Source of the DNA: an uncultured Christensenellaceae bacterium
Lineage (GTDB): Bacteria; Bacillota; Clostridia; Christensenellales; Christensenellaceae
Assembly (NCBI GenBank): GCA_910588425.1
Contig: CAJUPM010000012.1
Span: 1-50,498 of the forward strand
Direction of reading: 5' to 3'
Length of the DNA: 50,498 nucleotides
Part shown: one piece after another, positions 14,786-23,181 of the stretch
Layout: each line of letters begins with the position of its first letter
Numbering within the stretch: position 1 is the stretch's first letter
The notes under the pieces: model-generated
Seen by the model: only the letters and a program-made list of their open reading frames with translations
The model's database searches: none
Told to the model about the DNA's origin: nothing
Made by a program: the position numbers and the translations under genes

Positions 14786-16960
14786 ATGGATTTGAGCTTT
14801 TTGAGCGAAGTGCAGCAAAGGGCCGTCCGGGCGACGGAAGGGCCTGTGCTTGTGCTCGCGGGCGCTGGCTCTGGAAAGACCAGCGTGCTGACCAACCGGG
14901 TTGCTTATTTGGTGAATGAAAAAGGGGTAGACCCTTTTTCTATTTTGGCGATAACTTTTACGAATAAAGCGGCAAACGAGATGAAGGAGCGCATCTCTGC
15001 GCTGGTGGATTTCGACGTCAGCCGCATGGCGATCTCGACGTTTCACTCCATGTGCGCAAAGTTTCTGCGCTTTGATGCGGACAAGATCGGCTATGAGCGC
15101 AATTTCTCTATTTACGATACAGACGACTGTATCACGGTGGTCAAGCGCGTGCTGGAAGCCAAGGGGATGGACGTTAAGCACGCCCGGCGCGTGCTTTCGC
15201 ATATCAGCAATATCAAAAACAATGAAGCCAAGATGACGCCGGAGGATTATGCCGCTCAGGCCATGCAGGCGGATTTATCCATGCAGACTCTGCCGTCCAT
15301 TTACCGGGAATACTGTGATCGGCTGCGGCGGGAGAACGCCATGGATTTTGACGATCTGCTGCTGAATATGCTGCGCGTTCTGCGGGAGAGCGAGACTGCC
15401 CGGGAATATTATCAGAACCGCTTCCGCTATATCATGGTGGACGAGTATCAGGATACCAACAGCGTGCAGTATGAGCTGGTGCATATTCTGGCAGATAAAT
15501 ACAAGAACCTTTTTGTCGTGGGCGATGACGATCAGAGCATCTATGCCTGGCGTGGCGCGGATATCCGCAATATCCTGGATTTTGAGCGGGATTATCAGAA
15601 TACTCAGGTCATCAAGCTGGAGCAGAACTACCGCTCTCATGCGAAAATACTGGATGCTGCCAATGCGGTGATCCAGAAGGCGGAGGAGCGCAAGCAAAAA
15701 ACGCTGTGGTCTGCCAGAAAAAACGGGGCGCTGCCCAAGGTCTATACTGCGCCAAACGAATATGCCGAGGCAGAGTTTGTCGCCAGAGAGATCAGCAGCC
15801 TGGTCAGCCAGGGCAAGAATTATACGGATTTTGCCGTGCTTTACCGCACGCATACGCAGTCCCGCGTGCTGGAGGAAAAGCTGCGCATCTACGGCATCCC
15901 ATACCAGATTTTTGGCGGCATGAGCTTTTTTGCCCGCAAGGAAATCAAGGATATGGTGGCGTATCTGACGGTCTATGAAAACCCAATGGCGGATACGGCG
16001 CTGGCGCGCATCGTCAACGTCCCAAGGCGGGGCATTGGCGATGTCTCCCTGCAAAAACTGCGGGGGTTTGCCGCGGCGCACGCGCTCTCGCTTCTGGAAG
16101 CGATGGAGCGGGCGGATGAGTTTATGAGCGGCGGCAGGGCAAAGTTCGCTTCTTTTTTGGAAACGGTGGACAAGATCCGCGCTTCCTGCGAGGAAAAAGG
16201 CGTGGGAGAGATCGTAGAGGCGGTGTTTGCGGCGTCTGGATACCGGGATATGCTGATGGAAGACGAGAGCATCGAGGGGCAGACCAAGATAGAAAACGTC
16301 GAGGAGTTCATCAACTCCGCCTATACCTATGAAAAAGAGAATGAGGAGCCGACGCTGGAAGGATTCCTTTCCTCGGTTTCGCTCATCAGCGATGCAGATA
16401 CGGTTTCGGAGGAAGGCAGCGTTACGCTGATGACCATGCACAGCGCAAAGGGCCTGGAGTTCGATACGGTGTTTCTGGTTGGGATGGAGGAAAACCTCTT
16501 TCCCTCCAAGCGCTCTGTGGACAGCGGAAAACTGGATGAGGAGCGCCGGCTCTGCTATGTCGGCATTACCCGGGCCAAAAATACGCTGTATTTTACCAAC
16601 TGCATGACGCGCAACCTCTATTCCGGGCAAAGCGAGAACTATCCATCACGGTTTTTGATGGATATTCCAAGGGAGATGATGGAAGAGCTTACGCCCGTAT
16701 CCCGTATGCCGCGCCGGGAAAAGGCGCCGGCGGCATCGCCTAAGCCGATTTTCTTCCAAAAGAAGGCCGAATTTAAGCCGCAGGCGCAGGAAGCCGCGGG
16801 CGATTTCGCGCCGGGTATGGTGGTAGAGCATAAAAAATTTGGCCAGGGGAAAATTAAGTCTATTATGGGCGAGGGAGATCAGAAGGTTGCGGTTGTCTCT
16901 TTTGCAGACGCTGAGCGCAAACTATTTTTGAGCTTTGCCCCGCTGAAAATTATCAAATAG
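14786..16960 (+). CDS. pcrA: ATP-dependent DNA helicase PcrA (UvrD/Rep family)
   Basis: Superfamily 1A 3'-5' helicase for repair and removal of proteins from DNA. It is 724 aa. Motif I is AGAGSGKT, Ia is TFTNKAANEMKER, II is VDEYQDTN, III is GDDDQSIYAWRGA, IV is LEQNYRS, V is TMHSAKGLEFD and VI is RRLCYVGITRAK, all intact. The C-terminal Tudor-like segment that contacts RNA polymerase is present (VEHKKFGQGKI, then VSFADAERKLFL). ATG at 14786 has AGGAGAGAAGA directly upstream. It is followed after 11 nt by ligA, the conserved pcrA-ligA order of Firmicutes. Confidence 0.97.
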   Translation: MDLSFLSEVQQRAVRATEGPVLVLAGAGSGKTSVLTNRVAYLVNEKGVDPFSILAITFTNKAANEMKERISALVDFDVSRMAISTFHSMCAKFLRFDADKIGYERNFSIYDTDDCITVVKRVLEAKGMDVKHARRVLSHISNIKNNEAKMTPEDYAAQAMQADLSMQTLPSIYREYCDRLRRENAMDFDDLLLNMLRVLRESETAREYYQNRFRYIMVDEYQDTNSVQYELVHILADKYKNLFVVGDDDQSIYAWRGADIRNILDFERDYQNTQVIKLEQNYRSHAKILDAANAVIQKAEERKQKTLWSARKNGALPKVYTAPNEYAEAEFVAREISSLVSQGKNYTDFAVLYRTHTQSRVLEEKLRIYGIPYQIFGGMSFFARKEIKDMVAYLTVYENPMADTALARIVNVPRRGIGDVSLQKLRGFAAAHALSLLEAMERADEFMSGGRAKFASFLETVDKIRASCEEKGVGEIVEAVFAASGYRDMLMEDESIEGQTKIENVEEFINSAYTYEKENEEPTLEGFLSSVSLISDADTVSEEGSVTLMTMHSAKGLEFDTVFLVGMEENLFPSKRSVDSGKLDEERRLCYVGITRAKNTLYFTNCMTRNLYSGQSENYPSRFLMDIPREMMEELTPVSRMPRREKAPAASPKPIFFQKKAEFKPQAQEAAGDFAPGMVVEHKKFGQGKIKSIMGEGDQKVAVVSFADAERKLFLSFAPLKIIK

Positions 16961-16971
16961 GAAGGCTTGTT

Positions 16972-18909
16972 ATGCAGGAAATGCAGCAGCTCGTCTCGCA
17001 GCTCAATGAATACGCATACGACTACTATGTGCTGGATAACCCGCGCATCAGCGACGGTGAATACGACGCGCTATACGATCGCCTGCTTTTGATGGAAAAG
17101 GAGCAGGGAGTCGTCCTGCCCGATTCACCGACTAAAAGGGTGGGCGGCCCGGTGCTCGAAGGCTTTGAGAAGCACACGCATCTTGCGCCGCTTTACAGCC
17201 TGGATAAGGCGAAAACTATCGATGAGATCCGCGCCTGGGAAAAACGCAACGAGAAAATCGCCGGGCCTGCGGCAGAATATACGCTGGAATATAAATTCGA
17301 CGGCCTGACTATTAATCTGACTTACGAGGGCGGCTGGCTTATTGGCGCGGCGACCCGCGGCGACGGCATGACAGGCGAGGAAATTTATGAGCAGGCGCTG
17401 ACCATTCGCTCGATTCCGCTTTCTATTCCCTTTCAGGGCAGAATGGAAGTGCAGGGCGAGGCCATTATGCACCTCTCGGATCTGGAGGCTTATAACAAAA
17501 CAGCCAAAGAGCCGCTCAAGAACGCGCGCAACGCCTGTGCAGGCGCACTGCGCAATCTGGATACGGCAGTAACGGCTTCGCGCAAGCTGGATGCCTATTT
17601 CTATAACGTCGGCTATATCGAAGGGAGAGATTTTGAAGATCACACGCAGATGATCGCATTTCTCAAAGAGAATAAGTTTAAGGTGAGCGAGTTCGAGCGG
17701 GTTTACCGCTCGATTGGTGCGCTCATCAGCGGCATCAAGGAGGCCGGAGAGAACCGGGAGAACCTGGATTTTCTCATCGATGGGATGGTCATCAAAATCA
17801 AGGATTTTGCGCTGCGGGAGCAGCTCGGGTATACAGAAAAATTCCCGCGCTGGGCCATTGCGTATAAATTCGCCGCCGAAGAAGTGACGACGAAGGTTCT
17901 GGATATCCTCTGGGAGCTTGGGCGGACGGGCAAGCTGACGCCCATTGCGCAGCTGGAGGAAGTGCAGATCGCGGGCGCCAGCGTGCGCCGGGCGACGCTC
18001 AATAACCTGGAAGATATTTTGAGAAAGAAGGTAACCGTTGGGTGCAGGGTGTTTGTCCGGCGCAGCAACGATGTGATTCCGGAAATTCTGGGTGCTGTTC
18101 CGGGAGAAGAGGGCGTCTATACGGATGCACCTAGGCAGTGCCCGGCCTGCGGCAGTGACTTGGAGCAGGTTGGCCCCAATCTATTCTGCCCCAATACGCT
18201 TTCCTGCAAGCCGCAGCTGGTTGCGAGAATGGCGCATTTTGTCTCCAGAGATGCCATGAATCTGGAGAGCATTTCGGAAAAAACGGCAGAACTGCTTTTC
18301 GAGCATGGGCTGGTGCAGGATATTGGCGATCTCTATCAAATTACAAAAGAGCAGCTGCTGGAACTGCCCGGCATCCAGCAAAAAAAGGCCGAGAACATTT
18401 TTTCTGCCATAGAGGGCAGCAAGACCCCGGAGCTGGCAAACTTTGTCTACGCGCTGGGTATCAACAACGTCGGCAAAAAGACGGCGAAGGATCTGGCAGA
18501 GGCGTTTGGCAGCTTTGAGGCCATCGCGGCGGCCAGCCTGGAAGAGCTGGTTGGCATCCGGGATATTGGCGAGATTGTCGCGCAGTCTATTTTGGATTTT
18601 TTTGCCAGTCAGCAGGTGCAGAAAACGCTGCAAAAACTCTGGGACTGCGGCATGAAGCCCAAGGCATATGAGAAAAAAGAAGGCATTTTTGCGGGAAAAA
18701 ATGTCGTCGTGACGGGAACGCTGGCCTCTATGACGAGAAAAGAGGCTGGGGAGCAGATAGAAAAAAGAGGCGGCATTTTGCAGGCCGCCGTCGGGAAAAA
18801 TACGCATCTGCTCGTGGCAGGGGAAAAAACCGGCTCAAAGCTCGCAAAAGCCCAGAGCCTCGGCATAGAAATTTTAGATGAAGAAGCTTTTTTAGCGCTT
18901 CTTTCGTGA
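16972..18909 (+). CDS. ligA: NAD-dependent DNA ligase LigA
   Basis: Seals nicks using NAD+. The 645-residue protein has domain Ia (YYVLDNPRISDGEYD, NAD binding), an adenylation domain whose nucleophile Lys lies in YKFDGL, the OB fold, a four-cysteine zinc site (CPACG and CPNTLSC), helix-hairpin-helix repeats (GINNVGKKTAKDLAEAFGS, GIRDIGEIVAQSI), and a C-terminal BRCT domain (GKNVVVTGTLASMTRKEA). The lysine motif is KFDG rather than the usual KIDG, as in some other clostridial ligases. Slightly shorter than E. coli LigA (671). Lies 11 nt after pcrA. Confidence 0.96.
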   Translation: MQEMQQLVSQLNEYAYDYYVLDNPRISDGEYDALYDRLLLMEKEQGVVLPDSPTKRVGGPVLEGFEKHTHLAPLYSLDKAKTIDEIRAWEKRNEKIAGPAAEYTLEYKFDGLTINLTYEGGWLIGAATRGDGMTGEEIYEQALTIRSIPLSIPFQGRMEVQGEAIMHLSDLEAYNKTAKEPLKNARNACAGALRNLDTAVTASRKLDAYFYNVGYIEGRDFEDHTQMIAFLKENKFKVSEFERVYRSIGALISGIKEAGENRENLDFLIDGMVIKIKDFALREQLGYTEKFPRWAIAYKFAAEEVTTKVLDILWELGRTGKLTPIAQLEEVQIAGASVRRATLNNLEDILRKKVTVGCRVFVRRSNDVIPEILGAVPGEEGVYTDAPRQCPACGSDLEQVGPNLFCPNTLSCKPQLVARMAHFVSRDAMNLESISEKTAELLFEHGLVQDIGDLYQITKEQLLELPGIQQKKAENIFSAIEGSKTPELANFVYALGINNVGKKTAKDLAEAFGSFEAIAAASLEELVGIRDIGEIVAQSILDFFASQQVQKTLQKLWDCGMKPKAYEKKEGIFAGKNVVVTGTLASMTRKEAGEQIEKRGGILQAAVGKNTHLLVAGEKTGSKLAKAQSLGIEILDEEAFLALLS

Positions 18910-18916
18910 GGCAAAC

Positions 18917-19906
18917 GTGAAAATCGGGAAATTGACAAATGAACAATTGCAGGCGCTTGTGATCGATAAGCTCAAAGTGGGGCGCAGGGAAGTTGTGCTG
19001 GGCGCGGGGATCGGCGAGGACTGCGCCGTGCTGGATTTTGCGGACAACCTCTGCGTCATCTCGACGGATCCCATCACCGGCGCGTCGGAGGATGCGGGCA
19101 GCCTTGCCGTGCATATCTCGGCCAACGATGTTTCGGCGGCGGGCGGAGAGCCTGTTGCCATGCTGGTTACCATGCTCATCCCGCCCTCGGCCACGATGGA
19201 GCAGCTGGAGCGCGTTACCGACGCACTTTGCACCCAGGCCGAGCGGCTGAATATCGATATTGTCGGCGGGCACACCGAGATTACGGATGCCGTAAACCGC
19301 ATTGTCCTCTCGACCGTCGTGCTGGGAAAGGCAGGGCGTGTACTGCGCGGCAAGAATATCCGGCCGGGGGATCATCTGATCATGACCAAGCAGGCGGGCA
19401 TGGAAGGGGCGATGATTCTCTGTGCGGATTTTCCGGAAAAGGTTGCAGAGATTTTGGAGGAAAAAGATCGGGTTCTGCTGGAGCAGATGGGGGAGCAGAT
19501 CTCCGTCGTCGCAGAGGCTAAAATCGGCGAAAAGCTGGGCGCCAGCGCTATGCACGATGTGACAGAGGGCGGGATTTTAGGCGCCTCCTATGAGCTGGCT
19601 GATGCGGCAGGCCTGGGATTGCGGCTGGATGTGCAGAGCATCCCGGTGCACCCGGTCGCGCAGAAGGTGTGCGCACATCTGGCGCTCAACCCTTACCGGC
19701 TGATCTCCAGCGGAAGCCTTTTGATCGTTCAGCCGGGAGATCCCGCGCCGCTCTTGCAGGCTTTGGAACAAGCGGGAATTGCCGCAAAGGTTATCGGCGT
19801 ATTTATGCAGGAAAAGGGCATTACCGATGAGAATGGAACGCCCATTCTGCCGCCCCAGCAGGACGAGCTTTATAAAATCACCAGCGGCCAGGGGCTTGGA
19901 AATTAG
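18917..19906 (+). CDS. AIR synthase/HypE-like family protein
   Basis: 329-residue member of the PurM/HypE/ThiL/SelD ATP-binding superfamily. The glycine-rich start GAGIGEDCAVLDF, STDPITGASEDAGSLAVHISANDVSAAGGEP, GGHTEITDAVNR and HDVTEGGILGASYELADAAG are diagnostic of the HypE-like branch. It lacks the C-terminal Cys that HypE uses for carbamoyl transfer, ending LYKITSGQGLGN, and no hydrogenase genes are nearby, so it is not a bona fide HypE. The reaction is unknown. Start is GTG at 18917, 7 nt after the ligA stop, with GAGG upstream. The promoter of yicC lies in its last codons. Confidence 0.78.
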   Translation: MKIGKLTNEQLQALVIDKLKVGRREVVLGAGIGEDCAVLDFADNLCVISTDPITGASEDAGSLAVHISANDVSAAGGEPVAMLVTMLIPPSATMEQLERVTDALCTQAERLNIDIVGGHTEITDAVNRIVLSTVVLGKAGRVLRGKNIRPGDHLIMTKQAGMEGAMILCADFPEKVAEILEEKDRVLLEQMGEQISVVAEAKIGEKLGASAMHDVTEGGILGASYELADAAGLGLRLDVQSIPVHPVAQKVCAHLALNPYRLISSGSLLIVQPGDPAPLLQALEQAGIAAKVIGVFMQEKGITDENGTPILPPQQDELYKITSGQGLGN

Positions 19907-19924
19907 AGCGGGATATGCTATAAT
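19896..19924 (+). promoter_or_regulatory. Promoter for the yicC-remA-gmk-rpoZ-coaBC operon
   Basis: TTGGAA (19896-19901), 17-nt spacer, TATAAT (19919-19924), with an extended TGC element just before the -10. It overlaps the 3' end of the AIR-synthase-like gene. The leader to the yicC ATG is about 44 nt and ends with an ATGAGG ribosome site. Confidence 0.8.
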
Positions 19925-19974
19925 TATTTGCTAAGGTTTTATGGCCTAAGCAGCAAAGAAATGAGGAAAACTGT

Positions 19975-20850
19975 ATGAACAGCATGACTGGCTTTGGCAG
20001 AGGCGAAGCGGAGAAGGATGGCAGGCGCATCACAATCGAGATCAAAACCGTCAACCACCGGTATCTCGATATCAATTTGCGCACACCGCGGGTTTTACTG
20101 CCGCTGGAAGAATACGCCAGAAGCGAGATAAAAAAGCGGCTTGCCCGGGGCAGAGTAGAAGTGTTCGTCAATTATAAAAATACCTCGGACGCCGTGGGAG
20201 AGATTCGCGCAGACTTGGCTTTGGCTCAAAAATATGCCAAGGCGGCCGCCGAGATTGCAGGCGCTGTGGGCATGGAGCAGCAGCTGCCGCTGGACAGCCT
20301 GATGCGCATGGACGGTGTGCTGACGGTGGAGGAAGCGCAGGAAGACGAGGGGCTGCTAAAAGAGCTGTTTGGCCAGGCGCTTGCGGCCGCGCTGGATGTT
20401 CTCAACGCGGCGAGAAAGGCGGAAGGCCAGCGCATGGTGGCGGATCTGCTGGAGCGCGGGGAGACGATTCTGGGCATTCTTGCTGGCATCGAGGAGCGGG
20501 AGCCCATCGTCATCGAGGAATACCGGGAAAAACTGCGCGCCAAGCTGGAGGAGTTTTTAGCGGGCACGCCCATCGATGAGAACCGCTTTCAGGCGGAAAT
20601 TCTCTATTTTACGGATAAATCCAACATTACCGAGGAGATCGTCCGCATTAAGAGCCATGTCGCCCAGCTAAAGGAGACGATGGCAAAGGACGAGGCGCTT
20701 GGGCGGAACCTGGATTTTCTCATTCAGGAGCTCAACCGCGAGTTTAACACGATAGGCTCCAAATCTTCGGATGTGGCCATCACAAAAGGCGTGCTGGCGG
20801 CAAAGGCGGAAGTGGAAAAAATCCGCGAGCAAGTCCAGAATCTCGAGTGA
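19975..20850 (+). CDS. yicC: YicC family endoribonuclease
   Basis: 291 aa, normal length. Opens with the invariant MNSMTGFGRGEAE and VNHRYLDINLRTPR; the C-terminal DUF1732 part has GTPIDENRFQAEILYFTDKSNITEEIVRIKSH and LGRNLDFLIQELNREFNTIGSKSSD. E. coli YicC is an endoribonuclease acting on small RNAs; the Firmicute homologs are presumed similar. It heads the operon with remA, gmk and rpoZ, the usual order in this phylum. ATG at 19975 is fixed by the conserved N-terminus. Intact and unremarkable. Confidence 0.95.
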   Translation: MNSMTGFGRGEAEKDGRRITIEIKTVNHRYLDINLRTPRVLLPLEEYARSEIKKRLARGRVEVFVNYKNTSDAVGEIRADLALAQKYAKAAAEIAGAVGMEQQLPLDSLMRMDGVLTVEEAQEDEGLLKELFGQALAAALDVLNAARKAEGQRMVADLLERGETILGILAGIEEREPIVIEEYREKLRAKLEEFLAGTPIDENRFQAEILYFTDKSNITEEIVRIKSHVAQLKETMAKDEALGRNLDFLIQELNREFNTIGSKSSDVAITKGVLAAKAEVEKIREQVQNLE

Positions 20851-20860
20851 GGGCAGAGCG

Positions 20861-21112
20861 ATGAATATGGTAAATATCGGCTTTGGAAATATTGTGAACA
20901 TCACGAGAGTGCTGGCTATCGTCGGCCCGGAAGCCGCGCCCGTCAAGCGGATGGTGCAGGAGGCCAAGGCCAGCGGCCAGCTCATTGACGGCACCTGCGG
21001 CAGAAGAACGCGGGCCGTGATCGTAACGGATGGGAACTATCTTGTGCTTTCGGCTTTGCAGCCTGAGACCATTGCTGCCCGGGTTTCCGCAGGCGGCGCT
21101 TTGGAGGAATAG
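20861..21112 (+). CDS. remA: Extracellular matrix regulator RemA (DUF370)
   Basis: 83-residue DUF370 protein. In B. subtilis RemA is a DNA-wrapping activator of matrix and osmoprotection genes; in Clostridia the target set is not established. The conserved start NIGFGNIVNITRVLAIVGPEAAPVKRMV and the middle GQLIDGTCGRRTRAVIVTDGN are present, including the arginines of the DNA-binding face. I place the start at the ATG at 20861, 10 nt after the yicC stop with GAGGGCAG in between; the frame is open 30 codons further up into yicC. The stop directly abuts the gmk ATG. Confidence 0.93.
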   Translation: MNMVNIGFGNIVNITRVLAIVGPEAAPVKRMVQEAKASGQLIDGTCGRRTRAVIVTDGNYLVLSALQPETIAARVSAGGALEE

Positions 21113-21682
21113 ATGAGAAAAGAAGGAAAACTTTTTGTCATTTCCGGCCCGTCGGGCGTGGGAAAAGACACGGTGATTGCGCGCATCCTGCAAAAGAACG
21201 ACAACGTCGCGCTGAGCGTCTCCTGCACAACCCGGGCACCCCGCGGCCAGGAGAAGGATGGCGTAGACTACTATTTCAAGAGCGTTTCGGAGTTCGAGCA
21301 GCTGATCGAGGAAGACGGCTTTTTGGAATACGCCAAAGTTTTTGATAACTACTACGGCACTCCGGCGGCGGCCGTGCGGGAGAAACTCCAGCAGGGCAGA
21401 GACGTCATTTTGGAGATCGACGTTCAGGGGGCGATCAATGTGCGCAACAAGGCTCCGGGGGCGATTCTGGTCTTTATCGCGCCGCCCAGCATGGAGGTGC
21501 TGCGCCAGCGCCTGGAGGGCAGAAAAACCGAGACGCCTGAAGCCATCGAAAAGCGCTTTTCCCGGGCGGCCAGCGAGATGAAGCTGGCAGATAAGTATAA
21601 CTATCAGGTTGTAAACGACGATCTCGATCAGGCTGTGGAAGAACTGAACGAGATCATCGTAAGAGAGCACAATAAGCAGTAA
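21113..21682 (+). CDS. gmk: Guanylate kinase
   Basis: Phosphorylates GMP to GDP. 189 aa. P-loop SGPSGVGKDT near residue 10, then the GMP-binding region SVSCTTRAPRGQEKDGVDYYF, EYAKVFDNYYGTP, ILEIDVQGAINVRNK and the lid RLEGRKTETPEAIEKRF. The P-loop carries Asp after Lys (GKDT), where Ser or Gly-Lys-Ser/Thr is common; this variant occurs in many Firmicute guanylate kinases. The ATG follows the remA stop with no gap, so translational coupling is likely. rpoZ follows after 20 nt. Confidence 0.97.
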   Translation: MRKEGKLFVISGPSGVGKDTVIARILQKNDNVALSVSCTTRAPRGQEKDGVDYYFKSVSEFEQLIEEDGFLEYAKVFDNYYGTPAAAVREKLQQGRDVILEIDVQGAINVRNKAPGAILVFIAPPSMEVLRQRLEGRKTETPEAIEKRFSRAASEMKLADKYNYQVVNDDLDQAVEELNEIIVREHNKQ

Positions 21683-21702
21683 AGCAGGCGAGGAGAAAAA
21701 AG

Positions 21703-21909
21703 ATGATTCAGAAATACGATTTGGATAAGACGCTGGAAAAAGTGGATTGCCGCTATACGCTGGTAGTCGAAGTCGCCAAGCGGGCCCGCCAGATTATCGA
21801 TGGGGCAGAAACGCTGACCGAGCAGGCGGATCCCAACCCCGTCTCCCAGGCGATCGACGAGGTCTATGCCGATAAGATCACCTATGTCCGCCATAACGAT
21901 GAAAAATAA
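21703..21909 (+). CDS. rpoZ: RNA polymerase omega subunit
   Basis: 68-residue omega subunit that helps assemble and stabilise RNA polymerase through beta'. The body reads RYTLVVEVAKRARQII followed by the acidic linker and PVSQAIDEVYADKITY, the usual Firmicute pattern in which the AKRARQI helix docks on beta'. The ATG at 21703 has GAGGAGAAAAA upstream. Its last 11 nt overlap the start of coaBC, a common arrangement that couples the two. Confidence 0.93.
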   Translation: MIQKYDLDKTLEKVDCRYTLVVEVAKRARQIIDGAETLTEQADPNPVSQAIDEVYADKITYVRHNDEK

Positions 21910-23092
21910 GCATATCGCGCTTTGCGTTACCGGCGGGATCGCGGCATATAAGGCCGCGGCGCTGGCGAGCATGCTCAAAAAAGCTGGGGCGCATGTCCAT
22001 GTCTGCATGACAAAAAATGCCTGCGAGTTTATTACGCCGCTGACCTTCGAGACGCTTTCAGCCAATCGGGTGATCACGGATACTTTCTCTAGAGAGGCCC
22101 CCTATGAGGTGGATCACGTCTCCCTGGCCAAGCAGGCGGATCTGGTTGTTGTCGCTCCGGCCACGGCGAATATCATCGGCAAAGCGGCAAACGGCATTGC
22201 GGATGATTTTGTCTCCACGCTGCTCCTGGCGGCCCGGTGCAAAGTGGTTTTTGCTCCCGCGATGAACACAGCCATGCTGCATCATCCGGCTGTACAGGAG
22301 AATATGCAAACGCTTGCCGGGCGGGGATGCGCGTTTATCTCCTCTCAGGCGGGAATGCTGGCCTGCGGCGACGTGGGCGATGGGCGCATGGCGGAGCCGG
22401 AGGAGATCTTTTCCTATCTTGATCGCGCGCTCTCTGCAAAAAAGGATATGCAGGGCGTGCGTGTTCTGGTAACGGCAGGGCCGACCAGAGAGAAGATAGA
22501 CGACGTCCGCTATCTGACCAACCGCTCCTCTGGAAAGATGGGTTATGCCCTGGCAGAGGCGGCGGCAGAGCGCGGCGCGCAGGTTACGCTGGTCTCCGGC
22601 GCTTCGCTTCCCGCGCCAGAGCATGTGCAGGTGATCCCGGTCGTGAGCGCGCAGGATATGTATGAGGCGTGCATGCAGGCGCTGCCACAGGTGGATCTTG
22701 TGGTGAAAGCGGCGGCAGTCGCGGACTATACGCCAAAGCACAAGCTTTCGGGAAAGATGAAAAAAGGCGGAGATCTGGCGCTGGAGCTGGTGCGCACGCC
22801 GGATATTTTAAAGGCCATCGGCCAGCAAAAGCAGGGACAGGTGCTGGTGGGGTTTGCGGCGGAAGCGGCAGATTTGGAAAAAAACGCGCTGGCGAAAATA
22901 AAGAGCAAGAACCTCGATCTGATTGCGGCCAACGATATTTCCCGGAGCGATATTGGCTTTGGGAGCGAAAATAACGCCATGACGCTGTATTTTGCGGATG
23001 GCAGCCGGAAGGAACTACCGCTGGCGCCCAAAAAAGAGATCGCCGATCTCATTTTATCCGAAGCAATGGCGCTCGTGCAAAAGCGGCATTAG
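21899..23092 (+). CDS. coaBC: Bifunctional phosphopantothenoylcysteine decarboxylase/synthetase CoaBC
   Basis: Carries out two consecutive coenzyme A steps: CTP-dependent ligation of cysteine to phosphopantothenate (CoaB) and FMN-dependent decarboxylation (CoaC). 397 aa. The CoaC half starts LCVTGGIAAYKAA, with the catalytic His in VDHVSLAKQADLVVVAPATAN, PAMNTAMLHHPAVQ and the substrate clamp Cys in GMLACGDVGDGRM. The CoaB half begins VRVLVTAGPTREKIDDVRYLTNRSSGKMGYALA and includes VKAAAVADYTP. I use the ATG at 21899, inside the rpoZ tail; the frame is open 11 codons further up but the family begins here. Confidence 0.95.
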   Translation: MKNKHIALCVTGGIAAYKAAALASMLKKAGAHVHVCMTKNACEFITPLTFETLSANRVITDTFSREAPYEVDHVSLAKQADLVVVAPATANIIGKAANGIADDFVSTLLLAARCKVVFAPAMNTAMLHHPAVQENMQTLAGRGCAFISSQAGMLACGDVGDGRMAEPEEIFSYLDRALSAKKDMQGVRVLVTAGPTREKIDDVRYLTNRSSGKMGYALAEAAAERGAQVTLVSGASLPAPEHVQVIPVVSAQDMYEACMQALPQVDLVVKAAAVADYTPKHKLSGKMKKGGDLALELVRTPDILKAIGQQKQGQVLVGFAAEAADLEKNALAKIKSKNLDLIAANDISRSDIGFGSENNAMTLYFADGSRKELPLAPKKEIADLILSEAMALVQKRH

Positions 23093-23094
23093 AG

Positions 23095-23127
23095 AAAAGC
23101 GGCAGAGAAAAACTCTGGCGCTTTTTT
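23095..23127 (+). terminator. Terminator after coaBC
   Basis: AAAGCGGCAGAG pairs with CTCTGGCGCTTT with one mismatch, followed by TTTTATTT. It starts 3 nt after the coaBC stop and directly precedes the priA promoter. Confidence 0.8.
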
Positions 23128-23146
23128 ATTTGGAAAAAGAGGGCGC

Positions 23147-23175
23147 TTGGGAAATGGCAGGCGCTATGCTATAAT
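23147..23175 (+). promoter_or_regulatory. Promoter of the priA operon, probably leaderless
   Basis: TTGGGA (23147-23152), 17-nt spacer, TATAAT (23170-23175), with an extended TATGC before the -10. A normal start site 6-8 nt downstream of the -10 falls on or beside the priA ATG at 23182, and no Shine-Dalgarno is seen between. Confidence 0.78.
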
Positions 23176-23181
23176 GAAGCT

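Noticed and set aside
15275..16630. Long minus-strand open frame within pcrA
   Set aside because: All helicase motifs of pcrA read on the plus strand; the antisense translation is rich in His, Arg and Leu with no family resemblance.
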